Below are positions 16,390 to 25,301 of a stretch of DNA of 64,000 nucleotides, piece by piece. Each line of letters starts with the position of its first letter. Position 1 is the first letter of the stretch. The notes beneath the pieces are model-generated. The model was not told the origin of the DNA and ran no database searches. It saw only the letters and a program-made list of their open reading frames with translations. Source of the DNA: Mariniradius saccharolyticus AK6 (GTDB lineage: Bacteria > Bacteroidota > Bacteroidia > Cytophagales > Cyclobacteriaceae); NCBI RefSeq assembly GCF_000330725.2, contig NZ_AMZY02000023.1, positions 36,590-100,589 on the forward strand. Direction: 5' to 3'. A program made the position numbers and the translations under genes.

Positions 16390-19300
16390 GATATTGGGCC
16401 TGGCCCTTATCCCCATCAGTTTTTGGGCCTGCAAGAAACAGGAAGAACCACCAAAAGAAACCTTGTTCCAGAAAATCGAGGCCGTTGACTCCGGTATTGA
16501 TTTCAGAAATGACCTCGCTTTTGACGAGAAATTCAACATTTTCACCTACCGAAATTTCTACAATGGTGGCGGGGTGGCCTTCGGCGACGTCAACAACGAC
16601 GGCCTTTTGGATATTTACCTAACCTCAAATCAGAAAAGCAACAGGCTTTACCTTAACAAGGGCAATTTCAAGTTTGAAGATGTGACTGAAACTGCAGGCG
16701 TTGCGGGCACAAGGGCCTGGAGTACGGGCGTAGCCATGGCCGACGTCAACGGTGACGGATGGCTGGATATCTACGTCTGCAACTCGGGGGACATTGCGGG
16801 TGACAACAAGCAAAACGAGCTGTTTATAAACAATGGCGATGGTACTTTCTCTGAAAAAGCGGAAGCCTACGGGCTCGCCGACCAAGGATTTTCGACCCAC
16901 GCCGTATTTTTTGACTATGACAAAGACGGAGACTTGGACGTTTACCTGCTCAACAACAGTTACCAAGCCATCGGCAGCTTCAATAAGATGCAAAACGAGC
17001 GCCCGAGACGTGACCCTGTCGGCGGTGACAAGCTATTCAGAAATGATGGAGAAAAATTCACCGATGTGTCTGAAGCAGCTGGAATCTATGGTTCCGTAAT
17101 CGGTTTTGGCCTTGGGATCACCATCGGCGATGTGAATCGCGATGGGTGGATGGATATTTTTATTTCCAACGACTTCTTTGAGCGCGATTACCTGTACATC
17201 AACAACCAGGACGGTACTTTTTCGGAAAAACTCACCGACTACATGCGCTCGACCTCTGCTGCCTCGATGGGCGCGGACATCGCAGACCTTGATAATGACG
17301 GTTTTTTGGACATATTCGTCACCGAAATGCTGCCCGAGCCGCTTGAGCGGATAAAGCAAGTCACTTCCTTCGAGAGCTGGGACAAATTCCAGTTCAACGT
17401 GGAGCATGGCTACCACTACCAATATACCCGCAACATGCTTCATGTAAATAATGGTGACGGGACGTTTTCCGACCTTGGGCGGATGGCCAATGTTGAAGCG
17501 ACCGATTGGAGCTGGGCGGCGCTGATGGTCGACATGGACAATGACGGTTTGAAAGATATTTTTGTCGCCAATGGTATTTACAAGGATCTTACGGACTTGG
17601 ATTACCTCAATTTTATCGACAACGATGAAACGAAACAAAAAATCATTTCACAACAGGGCGTCGATTACCGCGCACTCGTGGATCCAATGCCGGTCAGTCC
17701 AATATCTAACTATGCCTTCAAAAACAAGGGGGATTTGGTCTTCGAAAACGTGATACACGAATGGGGTATGGGCGATCCAATCCATTCCAACGGCTCGGCT
17801 TATGGGGACTTGGACAATGACGGTGCGCTCGACCTTGTGATCAACAACGTCAACAATCCAATAAGCCTCTACCGCAACCGCAGCAGGGAATTGGCTCCCA
17901 ACCAGCATTTTCTGAGCTTTGACTTGACTGGTAAACTGGGAAATACCGCCGCTATCGGCACCCAAATCCGCATCAAGGCGGGCGAAAAAGAGATTTATTT
18001 GGAGCAGATGCCAAACCGTGGCTTCCAATCTTCGGTGGATCCTAGGCCCCACGCGGGCTTGGGTGAAATTGCCAAAATCGACGAAGTGCAAGTTCGTTGG
18101 CCGGATGGGCAAATGACAATCCTGCGCGATGTCTCTCCAGACCAAATGCTCAAGCTGAAATGGGAGGAAGCATCCGCGGCACCGAGTGATTTTGAGTTCT
18201 TCAAAAAAGCACCTGAGCCACTATTCACCAAACTTGACAGTGGAAAGGTCCTCAACTACCGTCATGTTGAAAATACTATGGTAGATTTTGACCGGGACAG
18301 ACTCACCTATCACCTGCTTTCGACGGAAGGTCCAAAAGCCGCTTGGGCAGATGTAAATGGGGATGGCCTTGAGGATGTCTTTATCAGTGGGGCGAAAGGG
18401 TTTCCCGGAAAACTGTTCCTGCAGACCGCCACAGGTTTCGAGGAATCCAATAGGGAAACTTTCTGGGCTGACCGTATCTCGGAAGATCGTAACGCCCTAT
18501 TCTTCGACGCCAATGGGGATGGAAGCCTCGATTTGTTTGTTTGTTCGGGCGGAAATGAATCGGGATTTGGGTCCCCTGACCTGATTGACAGACTCTACAT
18601 CAATGACGGGAAGGGAAACTTCAAGAAATCAGAAAACAACGGCTTGCAGGCCTTGCCCAACAGCAGCGCTGTGGCCCGTACGATCGATATCAACGGGGAT
18701 GGGGCCTTGGATCTTTTTGTAGGGTCGCGGTTGATTCCGTTCGTATACGGCGTCAATGCCAGTTCACATATACTAGTCAACGACGGGAAGGGCAAGTTTG
18801 CCGACCTGACCGAACAATTCGCTCCCGAGCTTAAAGAAATCGGCATGGTGACGGATGCCCAAGTAGTGGATTACGACAGCGACGGAAAAATGGATTTGGT
18901 TTTGGTAGGCGAATGGATGGCGCCGACTTTCTTTAGGAATACAGGCACCAAGCTGGAAAAAATCGAAATGCCTGAAATGGCCAGCCACAAAGGCTGGTAC
19001 CAATCCGTTGCCGTCGGCGACTTCAATGCGGATGGCAAGCCGGATTTTGTGTTGGGTAATCATGGCCTCAACAGTCGATTCAAAGCCACGACTGAGCGGC
19101 CCGTGCGCATGTTTGTCAATGACTTTGATCAAAACGGTTCCATCGAGCATATCTTCACCTACAAAGAAGGCGGCCGACATGTGCCTTTTACGCTGAAGCA
19201 CCAATTGGAAGGCCAGGTACCTTCGATCAAAAAGAAGTACCTGAAGTACAGCGCTTACAAAACCCAAATGCTAGAGGATATCTTTGAACCTAACCAGTTG

Positions 19301-19693
19301 CGCAACGCAGTCATGCAGGAAGCCAATTTCTTCCAATCAGCCGTGCTGATTAACGAAGGAAACGGCAAATTCAAGGTACAGGAATTGCCTCGGATGGCAC
19401 AGCGATCTTGGATGTACACCTCATTGGTTGCGGATATCAATGGAGACGGCCATCAGGACATCGTCATGGGCGGTAACCTGAAGGGGGCGAAGCCTGAAGT
19501 GGGCCAATATGACGCGAGCTATGGCGAGATCCTGTTGGGAAAAGGCGACGGCACGTTTATCTATTGGCACAACCGTGACCATGGACTTCAGCTCCATGGG
19601 GACATCCGGGATTTGCAGCTTGTCAGCATCAAGGGCCAAAGGCTGCTGATGGTGTTGAAAAACAATGAAGGGGTGGAGTTTTGGGAGTTTTGA
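16373..19693 (+). CDS. FG-GAP/VCBS-repeat ASPIC/UnbV lipoprotein, paralogue 2
   Basis: This is a 1106-residue paralogue of the proteins at 12455 and 20409. The lipobox is FWAC with Cys20, followed by KKQEEPP; a charged stretch just after the lipidated Cys resembles the surface-export signals known in Bacteroidota lipoproteins. N-terminal propeller repeats carry DVNNDGLLDI and DVNGDGWLDI loops, then comes an ASPIC/UnbV domain (about residues 515-600, with RGFQSSVDPRPHAGLGE), then a second propeller block. The ATG at 16373 lies inside the 3' end of the small lipoprotein gene. A toxin-antitoxin pair interrupts the run immediately downstream, after about 40 bp of spacer before its -7 box. Confidence 0.92.
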   Translation: MKHLNRILGLALIPISFWACKKQEEPPKETLFQKIEAVDSGIDFRNDLAFDEKFNIFTYRNFYNGGGVAFGDVNNDGLLDIYLTSNQKSNRLYLNKGNFKFEDVTETAGVAGTRAWSTGVAMADVNGDGWLDIYVCNSGDIAGDNKQNELFINNGDGTFSEKAEAYGLADQGFSTHAVFFDYDKDGDLDVYLLNNSYQAIGSFNKMQNERPRRDPVGGDKLFRNDGEKFTDVSEAAGIYGSVIGFGLGITIGDVNRDGWMDIFISNDFFERDYLYINNQDGTFSEKLTDYMRSTSAASMGADIADLDNDGFLDIFVTEMLPEPLERIKQVTSFESWDKFQFNVEHGYHYQYTRNMLHVNNGDGTFSDLGRMANVEATDWSWAALMVDMDNDGLKDIFVANGIYKDLTDLDYLNFIDNDETKQKIISQQGVDYRALVDPMPVSPISNYAFKNKGDLVFENVIHEWGMGDPIHSNGSAYGDLDNDGALDLVINNVNNPISLYRNRSRELAPNQHFLSFDLTGKLGNTAAIGTQIRIKAGEKEIYLEQMPNRGFQSSVDPRPHAGLGEIAKIDEVQVRWPDGQMTILRDVSPDQMLKLKWEEASAAPSDFEFFKKAPEPLFTKLDSGKVLNYRHVENTMVDFDRDRLTYHLLSTEGPKAAWADVNGDGLEDVFISGAKGFPGKLFLQTATGFEESNRETFWADRISEDRNALFFDANGDGSLDLFVCSGGNESGFGSPDLIDRLYINDGKGNFKKSENNGLQALPNSSAVARTIDINGDGALDLFVGSRLIPFVYGVNASSHILVNDGKGKFADLTEQFAPELKEIGMVTDAQVVDYDSDGKMDLVLVGEWMAPTFFRNTGTKLEKIEMPEMASHKGWYQSVAVGDFNADGKPDFVLGNHGLNSRFKATTERPVRMFVNDFDQNGSIEHIFTYKEGGRHVPFTLKHQLEGQVPSIKKKYLKYSAYKTQMLEDIFEPNQLRNAVMQEANFFQSAVLINEGNGKFKVQELPRMAQRSWMYTSLVADINGDGHQDIVMGGNLKGAKPEVGQYDASYGEILLGKGDGTFIYWHNRDHGLQLHGDIRDLQLVSIKGQRLLMVLKNNEGVEFWEF

Positions 19694-19733
19694 ATGGAAA
19701 TGAGGTTGATTTCTTTTCAGGAGAACGATTCGT

Positions 19734-19741
19734 TAAATTTG
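19734..19741 (+). promoter_or_regulatory. -7 element TAAATTTG of the inserted toxin-antitoxin pair
   Basis: A perfect TAnnTTTG lies 22 bases before the antitoxin ATG at 19764. The nearest TTG (19706-19708) is 25 bp upstream, a little far. It implies that the pair brought its own promoter into the ASPIC gene run. Confidence 0.45.
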
Positions 19742-19763
19742 ATCAAGAAATACAAGAGATGGA

Positions 19764-19982
19764 ATGAAGACGATAAAAGGAACCTATTTCAAAGGACAAT
19801 TGAAACTTGATAAACCCTACGAAAAAGAGGGTCCTGTAAGGGTTTCCGTCACTTTTGAAGAAAGCTCATCCAAACCACTGGAGTTGGCGGATTTCTCCTT
19901 TCTGGAGATGCAAAAAGAATTGGCTGACGTGAAAGGTTCCTTTGCTGAAGAGGTTATCAAGGAAAGGAGAAAAGAGCGATGA
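19764..19982 (+). CDS. Putative type II antitoxin (AF2212/DUF104-like)
   Basis: This 72-residue protein opens MKTIKGTYFKGQLKLDKPY and continues GPVRVSVTFEE, the short beta-strand pattern of AF2212/DUF104-like antitoxins. The C-terminal half is a charged helix (FLEMQKELADVKGSFAEEVIKERRKER) suited to wrapping around a PIN toxin. It overlaps the toxin gene by four bases (ATGA), the standard antitoxin-first arrangement. The pair is expected to repress its own promoter, though no operator was identified beyond the -7 element. The DNA is visibly more AT-rich than the flanking propeller genes. Family assignment rests on pattern and context. Confidence 0.75.
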   Translation: MKTIKGTYFKGQLKLDKPYEKEGPVRVSVTFEESSSKPLELADFSFLEMQKELADVKGSFAEEVIKERRKER

Positions 19983-20407
19983 ATATTTTTCTTGACACGT
20001 CAAGTCTTTTTAAGCTTTATCATAAAGAAACCGGAACAGCTGAATTACTTGATTTTTTTGAAAAAAATGAAATCAATGGTATTTTCCTCGCAGAGGTAAC
20101 CAAAGTTGAATTTTCTTCAACTGTTTGGAAAAAATGCAGAAAAAAAGACCTCTCAATTGAAAAGGGAAAATTATTGATTAATAAGTTCCAACAAGATTCT
20201 TCAAAGTTTTCTTTTATTTCTCAAGATTCGAATCTTGTATCGCTAGCACTTGTGCTCCTCGAAAAGCATTGGCAAGACGGGTTGCGGACCTTAGACGCGC
20301 TACAGCTAGCATCATCAGTTTCAATAAAGGATAAGATCGATAAGTTATTTACTTCGGACATTGTATTAAGGGCCATTGCCGAAAATGAAGGTTTTAATTG
20401 TAGGTAA
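19979..20407 (+). CDS. PIN-domain toxin (VapC-like ribonuclease)
   Basis: This 142-residue PIN domain is predicted to be a Mg2+-dependent endoribonuclease that stops translation when its antitoxin is lost. The acidic active-site set is present: Asp6 (IFLDTSS), Glu44 (KVEFSS), Asp106 (LRTLDALQLASS) and Asp127 (FTSD). No frameshift is seen, so it should be active. The gene is AT-rich compared with its neighbours. Its stop codon (20405-20407) is separated by one base from the start of the third ASPIC lipoprotein, so the downstream structural gene is now read from, and possibly coupled to, the toxin message. Confidence 0.88.
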   Translation: MNIFLDTSSLFKLYHKETGTAELLDFFEKNEINGIFLAEVTKVEFSSTVWKKCRKKDLSIEKGKLLINKFQQDSSKFSFISQDSNLVSLALVLLEKHWQDGLRTLDALQLASSVSIKDKIDKLFTSDIVLRAIAENEGFNCR

Positions 20408-20408
20408 G

Positions 20409-23400
20409 ATGTCGCGAAGCTTTCTGGCCTTTATTTTCGTCGTCTTGCTCAGTGCATGCAATAAGCAAGGGCAGGAAACGCTGTTTTCCTTAACGGAAAG
20501 TGCAAAGACTGGTGTCGATTTCAAAAACACCCTCCAATCCACTCCGGAGCTTAATATCCTCGAATACCTGTATTTCTACAACGGTGGCGGGGTAGCGCTC
20601 GGGGACATCAACAATGATGGCTTGGTGGACATTTATTTTTCCAGCAACCAAGGCAGCAACAAACTGTACCTCAACAACGGAAACTTTCAATTTGAGGATA
20701 TCACCGAATCGGCGCAGGTAACTGGCGAAGGCGGCTGGTCCACTGGCGTGACCATGGCAGATGTAAACGGCGATGGCTTTTTGGATCTGTACGTTTGCCA
20801 AGTCGGGGACTACAAAGGCCTGAAGGGCCAAAACAGACTCTACATCAACCAAGGTGACCTGACATTCCGAGAAGCATCCGCTGATTGGGGATTGGATTTT
20901 GTCGGTTTTTCCACGCACTCAATCTTTTTTGATTATGACCAGGATGGGGATTTGGACATGTACCTGCTCAACCATTCGATCAAGAAGCCTGAGGTTTTTG
21001 CCCACGCCGACACCAAGTTCACCAATCAGGACGAAAAAGGCGGAGACAGGCTTTACCGAAGTTTGGTTGCCCAAGGTGAAAACAGAATGGTAGAAGTCAC
21101 CGCCGAAGCCGGAATCCTCTCGAGTAGCCTGGGTTTTGGCTTGGGCGTGGGAATCGGCGATTTCAATGCGGACGGATGGATGGACATCTACGTCTCCAAT
21201 GACTTCACGGAGGATGACTACCTCTACATCAACCAACACGACGGTACTTTTCGCGAGGCATTGAAGGAGATGATCTCCAACACTTCCCGATACAGCATGG
21301 GGAATGACGTCGCAGACATCGACGGAGATGGACTCCCCGATATCTTCACGACCGATATGTTGCCCGCAGATCCGCAGATATGGATGAAATCGGTGGGGGA
21401 AGACAAACAGGAAGTTTATCAGATCAAAAAAAACCTCGGCTATGGGGACCAATATGTCCGCAACCACCTTCAACTCAACCGCGGGGATGGCAGGTTCAGC
21501 GAGGTTGGGTTGCTGACCGAAACTTTTGCCACCGATTGGAGCTGGTCGCCGCTGGTATTTGACATGGACAATGACGGACTCGCCGATATCCACGTCACCA
21601 ACGGCATCGTGAAGCGGCCCAACGACCTCGACTTTATCCAGTACAGCCAAGAACCGGAACCAAATCTCACTCCTGAGCAGCTGACCCAAAAGCAAATCGA
21701 TATGCTTCCCACGGTCAAGCTTCCGAATTTTGCCTTCAAAAACGAGGGGAATCTGAAGTTCTCGCCCGTCGCGGATTCTTGGGGACTTGCACAGGAAAGT
21801 TATTCCAATGGCTCTGCCTATGCGGATTTGGACAATGACGGAGACTTGGACTTGGTGATCAACAATACCGATCAGGAAGCCTTTGTGTATCAAAACAAGG
21901 CAGAAAAGGTAGGCAATCATTTCCTCCAAATTGATTTGAAGGCTGCGGGTTACAACCGCTTTGGGCTTGGCGCGCAGGTTTGGGTGTACGCTGGAGATAC
22001 GGTATTCTACCAAACACTCAGTACGTCCCGGGGATTTCAATCCGGGCCTTCGATGACTTTGACCTTTGGCCTTGGAAAAAAATCCCAAATCGACTCCGTT
22101 TTGGTTGCTTGGGATGCAAAAAACATCGAGCACTTCAATGTCCCATCTGTCAACCAAAAAGTGAACCTGGAGCAGGGAAAGGGAAAAACAACTCCTTTTC
22201 CTACAAAACAAAAGGATCCCTCGCTCACAATCCTCCCCTATTCCCTGCCTTGGAGCCACACCGAAAACTTTGACACGGATGAATTTCGGCGTGAGTATCT
22301 TTTGCCAAGAAAGTACGGCACGGAAGGCCCCGCTTTGGCAGTCGGCGACGTCAATGGAGATGGCTTGGAGGATATTTTCCTTGGTGGTGCCAAAGGGCAA
22401 GCAGCTTCCCTTTTCTTCCAAACCAAAAACGGAGATTTTGAAAAAATCCCCAATCCGATATTCGAGCAATTGAGCCCTGCCGAGGATGTGGTAGCCGAGT
22501 TTGCGGATTTCAACGGTGACGGGCATTTGGACCTGTACATCGGAAGCGCCGGGAATGAGCACAAGCAAGGCGAGATGTTCAATTTCGACAGGATTTTTCT
22601 AAATGATGGTACCGGCAATCTCCGCTTTTCCATGAATTCACTCCCGCCTATTGGCGAGAACACCTCCACGGTAGCTGTCCACGACGTCAACGGCGATGGT
22701 GCACCAGATATCTTTGTCGGAGCATCGGTCGTCACTGGAAATTATGGTGCTATTCCGAAGAGTTACCTCCTGATCAATGACGGCAGGGGCATTTTCCGTG
22801 AAGCGACAAACCAATACTTTGGAGCGGATTTTCGGCCCGGGATGGTTCAAAAGGCGCTATGGGCCGATATCAATGGAGATGGGGGTAAAGAATTGCTTTT
22901 GATTGGAGAGTGGATGGGAATCCAGGTTTATGGCCTCAATCAAGGAAACACGTTCGAATTGATCGACGAAAAAATGGCAGATCAGGGTGGCTGGAATTAT
23001 TCGGTCTCGGTAGCTGACATCGATGGAGACGGCAAACCAGAAATCCTGGTGGGTGCTCTGGGGCTCAATACAAAGCTGAAAGCATCGCCCGAAAAACCCC
23101 TTTGGCTTTACCACCACGATGTCGATGGCAACGGACAGGAAGATCCCTTGATTTTCCACTATATGGGCGGAAATTTGGTTCCCTTTGCTACCCGGGATGA
23201 TTTGATCAAGCAAATCCCGATGATCAAAAGAAAGCACAAAAGCTACGTGGATTACGCGCAGATAACAGGCCCAGAGGATTTGTTTGAAAAGGAGCTCGAT
23301 CAAATCAGAAAAGTACCTGTCAAAAACCTGTCATCCGGAATCTGGTGGAACAAGGGCAAAGAGGGTTTCCAATTTGAGCCTTTCCCCGTAGAAGCACAGT

Positions 23401-23690
23401 TCAGCCCGATCCGGGATATGGTTTTGCTTGAAACTGGAGATGGATCCAAGTCAATGGTCGCTGTGGGAAATTTCGACGGATTCCGAAATGATTTGGGCAG
23501 AAGCTCCGCCCAAGCAGTGCAGATACTGACCTGGTCTCAGGGAGGATGGAAATCCGTGGAGTTGTCACCCGATATCTCCAGGTATTGGGGAGAGTACCGC
23601 AGAATTGTACCGATCACGATCAAGGGAGAAAAATGCTTGATTGCTGTCAGGAACAACGACAGCGCGGTTTTTATGAAAATCAATCCCTGA
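20409..23690 (+). CDS. FG-GAP/VCBS-repeat ASPIC/UnbV lipoprotein, paralogue 3
   Basis: This is a 1093-residue paralogue of the genes at 12455 and 16373, more diverged at the N-terminus (TGVDFKNTLQ in place of the SGIDFRNDL-like motif). ATG 20409 is chosen because it begins a clean lipoprotein signal with Cys17 (LLSAC); a start at 20376 would overlap the toxin gene and add a non-signal-like extension. Propeller repeats with DINNDGLVDI and DVNGDGFLDL loops precede an ASPIC/UnbV domain (about residues 500-570, with RGFQSGPSMTLTFGLG), and a second propeller block follows. It lies one base after the PIN toxin and about 150 bp before the haloperoxidase. Confidence 0.92.
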   Translation: MSRSFLAFIFVVLLSACNKQGQETLFSLTESAKTGVDFKNTLQSTPELNILEYLYFYNGGGVALGDINNDGLVDIYFSSNQGSNKLYLNNGNFQFEDITESAQVTGEGGWSTGVTMADVNGDGFLDLYVCQVGDYKGLKGQNRLYINQGDLTFREASADWGLDFVGFSTHSIFFDYDQDGDLDMYLLNHSIKKPEVFAHADTKFTNQDEKGGDRLYRSLVAQGENRMVEVTAEAGILSSSLGFGLGVGIGDFNADGWMDIYVSNDFTEDDYLYINQHDGTFREALKEMISNTSRYSMGNDVADIDGDGLPDIFTTDMLPADPQIWMKSVGEDKQEVYQIKKNLGYGDQYVRNHLQLNRGDGRFSEVGLLTETFATDWSWSPLVFDMDNDGLADIHVTNGIVKRPNDLDFIQYSQEPEPNLTPEQLTQKQIDMLPTVKLPNFAFKNEGNLKFSPVADSWGLAQESYSNGSAYADLDNDGDLDLVINNTDQEAFVYQNKAEKVGNHFLQIDLKAAGYNRFGLGAQVWVYAGDTVFYQTLSTSRGFQSGPSMTLTFGLGKKSQIDSVLVAWDAKNIEHFNVPSVNQKVNLEQGKGKTTPFPTKQKDPSLTILPYSLPWSHTENFDTDEFRREYLLPRKYGTEGPALAVGDVNGDGLEDIFLGGAKGQAASLFFQTKNGDFEKIPNPIFEQLSPAEDVVAEFADFNGDGHLDLYIGSAGNEHKQGEMFNFDRIFLNDGTGNLRFSMNSLPPIGENTSTVAVHDVNGDGAPDIFVGASVVTGNYGAIPKSYLLINDGRGIFREATNQYFGADFRPGMVQKALWADINGDGGKELLLIGEWMGIQVYGLNQGNTFELIDEKMADQGGWNYSVSVADIDGDGKPEILVGALGLNTKLKASPEKPLWLYHHDVDGNGQEDPLIFHYMGGNLVPFATRDDLIKQIPMIKRKHKSYVDYAQITGPEDLFEKELDQIRKVPVKNLSSGIWWNKGKEGFQFEPFPVEAQFSPIRDMVLLETGDGSKSMVAVGNFDGFRNDLGRSSAQAVQILTWSQGGWKSVELSPDISRYWGEYRRIVPITIKGEKCLIAVRNNDSAVFMKINP

Positions 23691-23751
23691 AAACCTGCTA
23701 AAAATCAGTTCCTTTGCCACCAAAATTCGCTAGGTTTCGGATGGAAATAAG

Positions 23752-23759
23752 TAGCTTTG
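23752..23759 (+). promoter_or_regulatory. -7 element TAGCTTTG before the haloperoxidase gene
   Basis: A perfect TAnnTTTG lies 80 bases before ATG 23840. A separate promoter for the enzyme is therefore possible, but no well-spaced TTG accompanies it. Confidence 0.4.
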
Positions 23760-23839
23760 AAGCCGAAAACCCACGCGCAAACAAAGCGTTTCTTAGATTG
23801 GAAACTGCAAAAAGAAGAAAAATCAAAAAGTTTATTGGT

Positions 23840-25198
23840 ATGAAAACCCTATTCCCAAAGTTCCTGACAGCGGTTTGGATGGTGCTGCTTGCGTTCTCCT
23901 GTAAGGAAAAAACCGATTACCAGTCCGCCATTACGGATGGCTCCTACCAGATTGCCGCCCAGCTGAAGCTCACGGATGTCATCATTCACGACATATTTTC
24001 TCCTCCGGTCGCCAGCCGGATTTATGCCTATCCCTCCATCGCCGCCTATGAGGTCACAGCCTTGGCAGATCCACAATACCAAAGCCTGATGGGCCAGCTG
24101 AAAGGGTTTGAGAAAGCGAGCTTTGATACATCGGGGGAGATTTACTATCCTTTGGCCTCGCTCGCCGCCTATTACAAAGTGGGGACAGCTTTGATTTTTT
24201 CCGAAAACCTCATGAAAGAACACAAGGAAAAGGCATTTGCGGAGATCAAGGAGAAAGGAGTTCCGGAGGATGTATTTGAAAGATCCGTAAAACTGGGCGA
24301 GGAAGTAGGTGCCCATGTGATCGCGTACGCCAAAAAGGACAATTATCATGAAAGCCGCTCCTTTGAAAAATATACGGTGAAAAATGACCCAAACACCTGG
24401 CAACCTACGCCGCCAGCCTACATGGAAGGCATAGAACCGCATTGGAACAAGATCAGGCCGTTTACAATGGACTCTGCATCACAATTTAAAGTGGCACCTC
24501 CTACTCCCTTTTCGACCGAACCTGGGAGCCAATTCTACAAAGAGGCCGAGGAAGTATTCACTACGGTGAAAAATCTGACCAAAGAGCAAAGTGACATTGC
24601 CTACTTCTGGGATTGTAATCCCTACAAAGTGAATGTGAAAGGCCACGTCATGTTTGCCACGAAGAAAATCACACCCGGCGGACATTGGATGGGCATCGCT
24701 GCCATTGCTTCCAAAACGGCAAATGCCGACTGGAAGAAAACCTCAGAGGCCTTGGCAAAGACAAGTATCGCCATTTTTGATGCCTTTATCGCCTGTTGGG
24801 ATGAAAAATACCGCAGCATCCTCATCAGACCTGAGACGTACATCAACAAGTATATGGATGAAGATTGGCTTCCGCTGCTGCAAACGCCTCCGTTTCCTGA
24901 ATACACCAGTGGCCACAGCGTAGCTTCCAATGCCGCTGCGGAGACATTGACCAGCGTCTTTGGAGAGCCTTTCCATTTTGTGGACTCCACAGAAGTCGCC
25001 TATGGATTGCCGATTCGGGAATTCGACTCATTCAGACAAGCTGCAGATGAAGCGGCTATCAGCAGGCTGTATGGTGGTATCCACTATATGCCGGCCATTG
25101 TCAATGGCTCCGAAAAAGGAAAGAACGTTGGAAACAACCTGATCGCCAACATCAAAACAAGCAAAGCTGAGCTGCAACCCGTAACCTCCAAGAATTGA
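23840..25198 (+). CDS. Lipoprotein vanadium-dependent haloperoxidase / PAP2-superfamily enzyme
   Basis: This 452-residue enzyme belongs to the vanadium haloperoxidase/acid phosphatase superfamily. The complete vanadate (or phosphate) pocket can be read: Lys323 and Arg330-Pro331 (KYRSILIRP), Ser357-Gly358-His359 (YTSGHS), and Arg409 with His415 (ISRLYGGIH). In characterised relatives these residues bind vanadate, which with H2O2 oxidises halides, or they form a phosphohistidine in phosphatases; sequence alone does not tell which occurs here. Cys21 (AFSC) makes it a lipoprotein. ATG 23840 starts the signal peptide; an upstream in-frame start at 23714 gives a charged non-signal extension. It ends the SusCD/ASPIC cluster and is followed by a terminator. 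Confidence 0.92.
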   Translation: MKTLFPKFLTAVWMVLLAFSCKEKTDYQSAITDGSYQIAAQLKLTDVIIHDIFSPPVASRIYAYPSIAAYEVTALADPQYQSLMGQLKGFEKASFDTSGEIYYPLASLAAYYKVGTALIFSENLMKEHKEKAFAEIKEKGVPEDVFERSVKLGEEVGAHVIAYAKKDNYHESRSFEKYTVKNDPNTWQPTPPAYMEGIEPHWNKIRPFTMDSASQFKVAPPTPFSTEPGSQFYKEAEEVFTTVKNLTKEQSDIAYFWDCNPYKVNVKGHVMFATKKITPGGHWMGIAAIASKTANADWKKTSEALAKTSIAIFDAFIACWDEKYRSILIRPETYINKYMDEDWLPLLQTPPFPEYTSGHSVASNAAAETLTSVFGEPFHFVDSTEVAYGLPIREFDSFRQAADEAAISRLYGGIHYMPAIVNGSEKGKNVGNNLIANIKTSKAELQPVTSKN

Positions 25199-25218
25199 TC
25201 GCGGCAAGATATTTCAAC

Positions 25219-25243
25219 AAAAGGTCGGTAATTCCGACCTTTT
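25219..25243 (+). terminator. Terminator after the haloperoxidase gene
   Basis: A perfect 10-bp stem (AAAAGGTCGG / CCGACCTTTT) with loop TAATT is followed by a T-rich run. It ends the 12-25 kb gene group. Confidence 0.9.
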
Positions 25244-25289
25244 TGTTTTTGGGTATTCGGGAATCTCGCATTTTGAATGTCCGAATCGC

Positions 25290-25297
25290 TATTTTTG
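25290..25297 (+). promoter_or_regulatory. -7 element TATTTTTG of rsmG
   Basis: A perfect TAnnTTTG lies only four bases before ATG 25302. A TTG at 25273-25275 is 14 bp upstream, shorter than typical. A near-leaderless message is implied, as for hemE. Confidence 0.45.
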
Positions 25298-25301
25298 ACC
25301 C

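Noticed and set aside
20919..22568. A 549-codon open frame on the minus strand inside the third ASPIC gene
   Set aside because: It is antisense to well-supported repeat domains; its VQI-rich repetitive translation mirrors the D-x-N-x-D-G repeats of the real protein.
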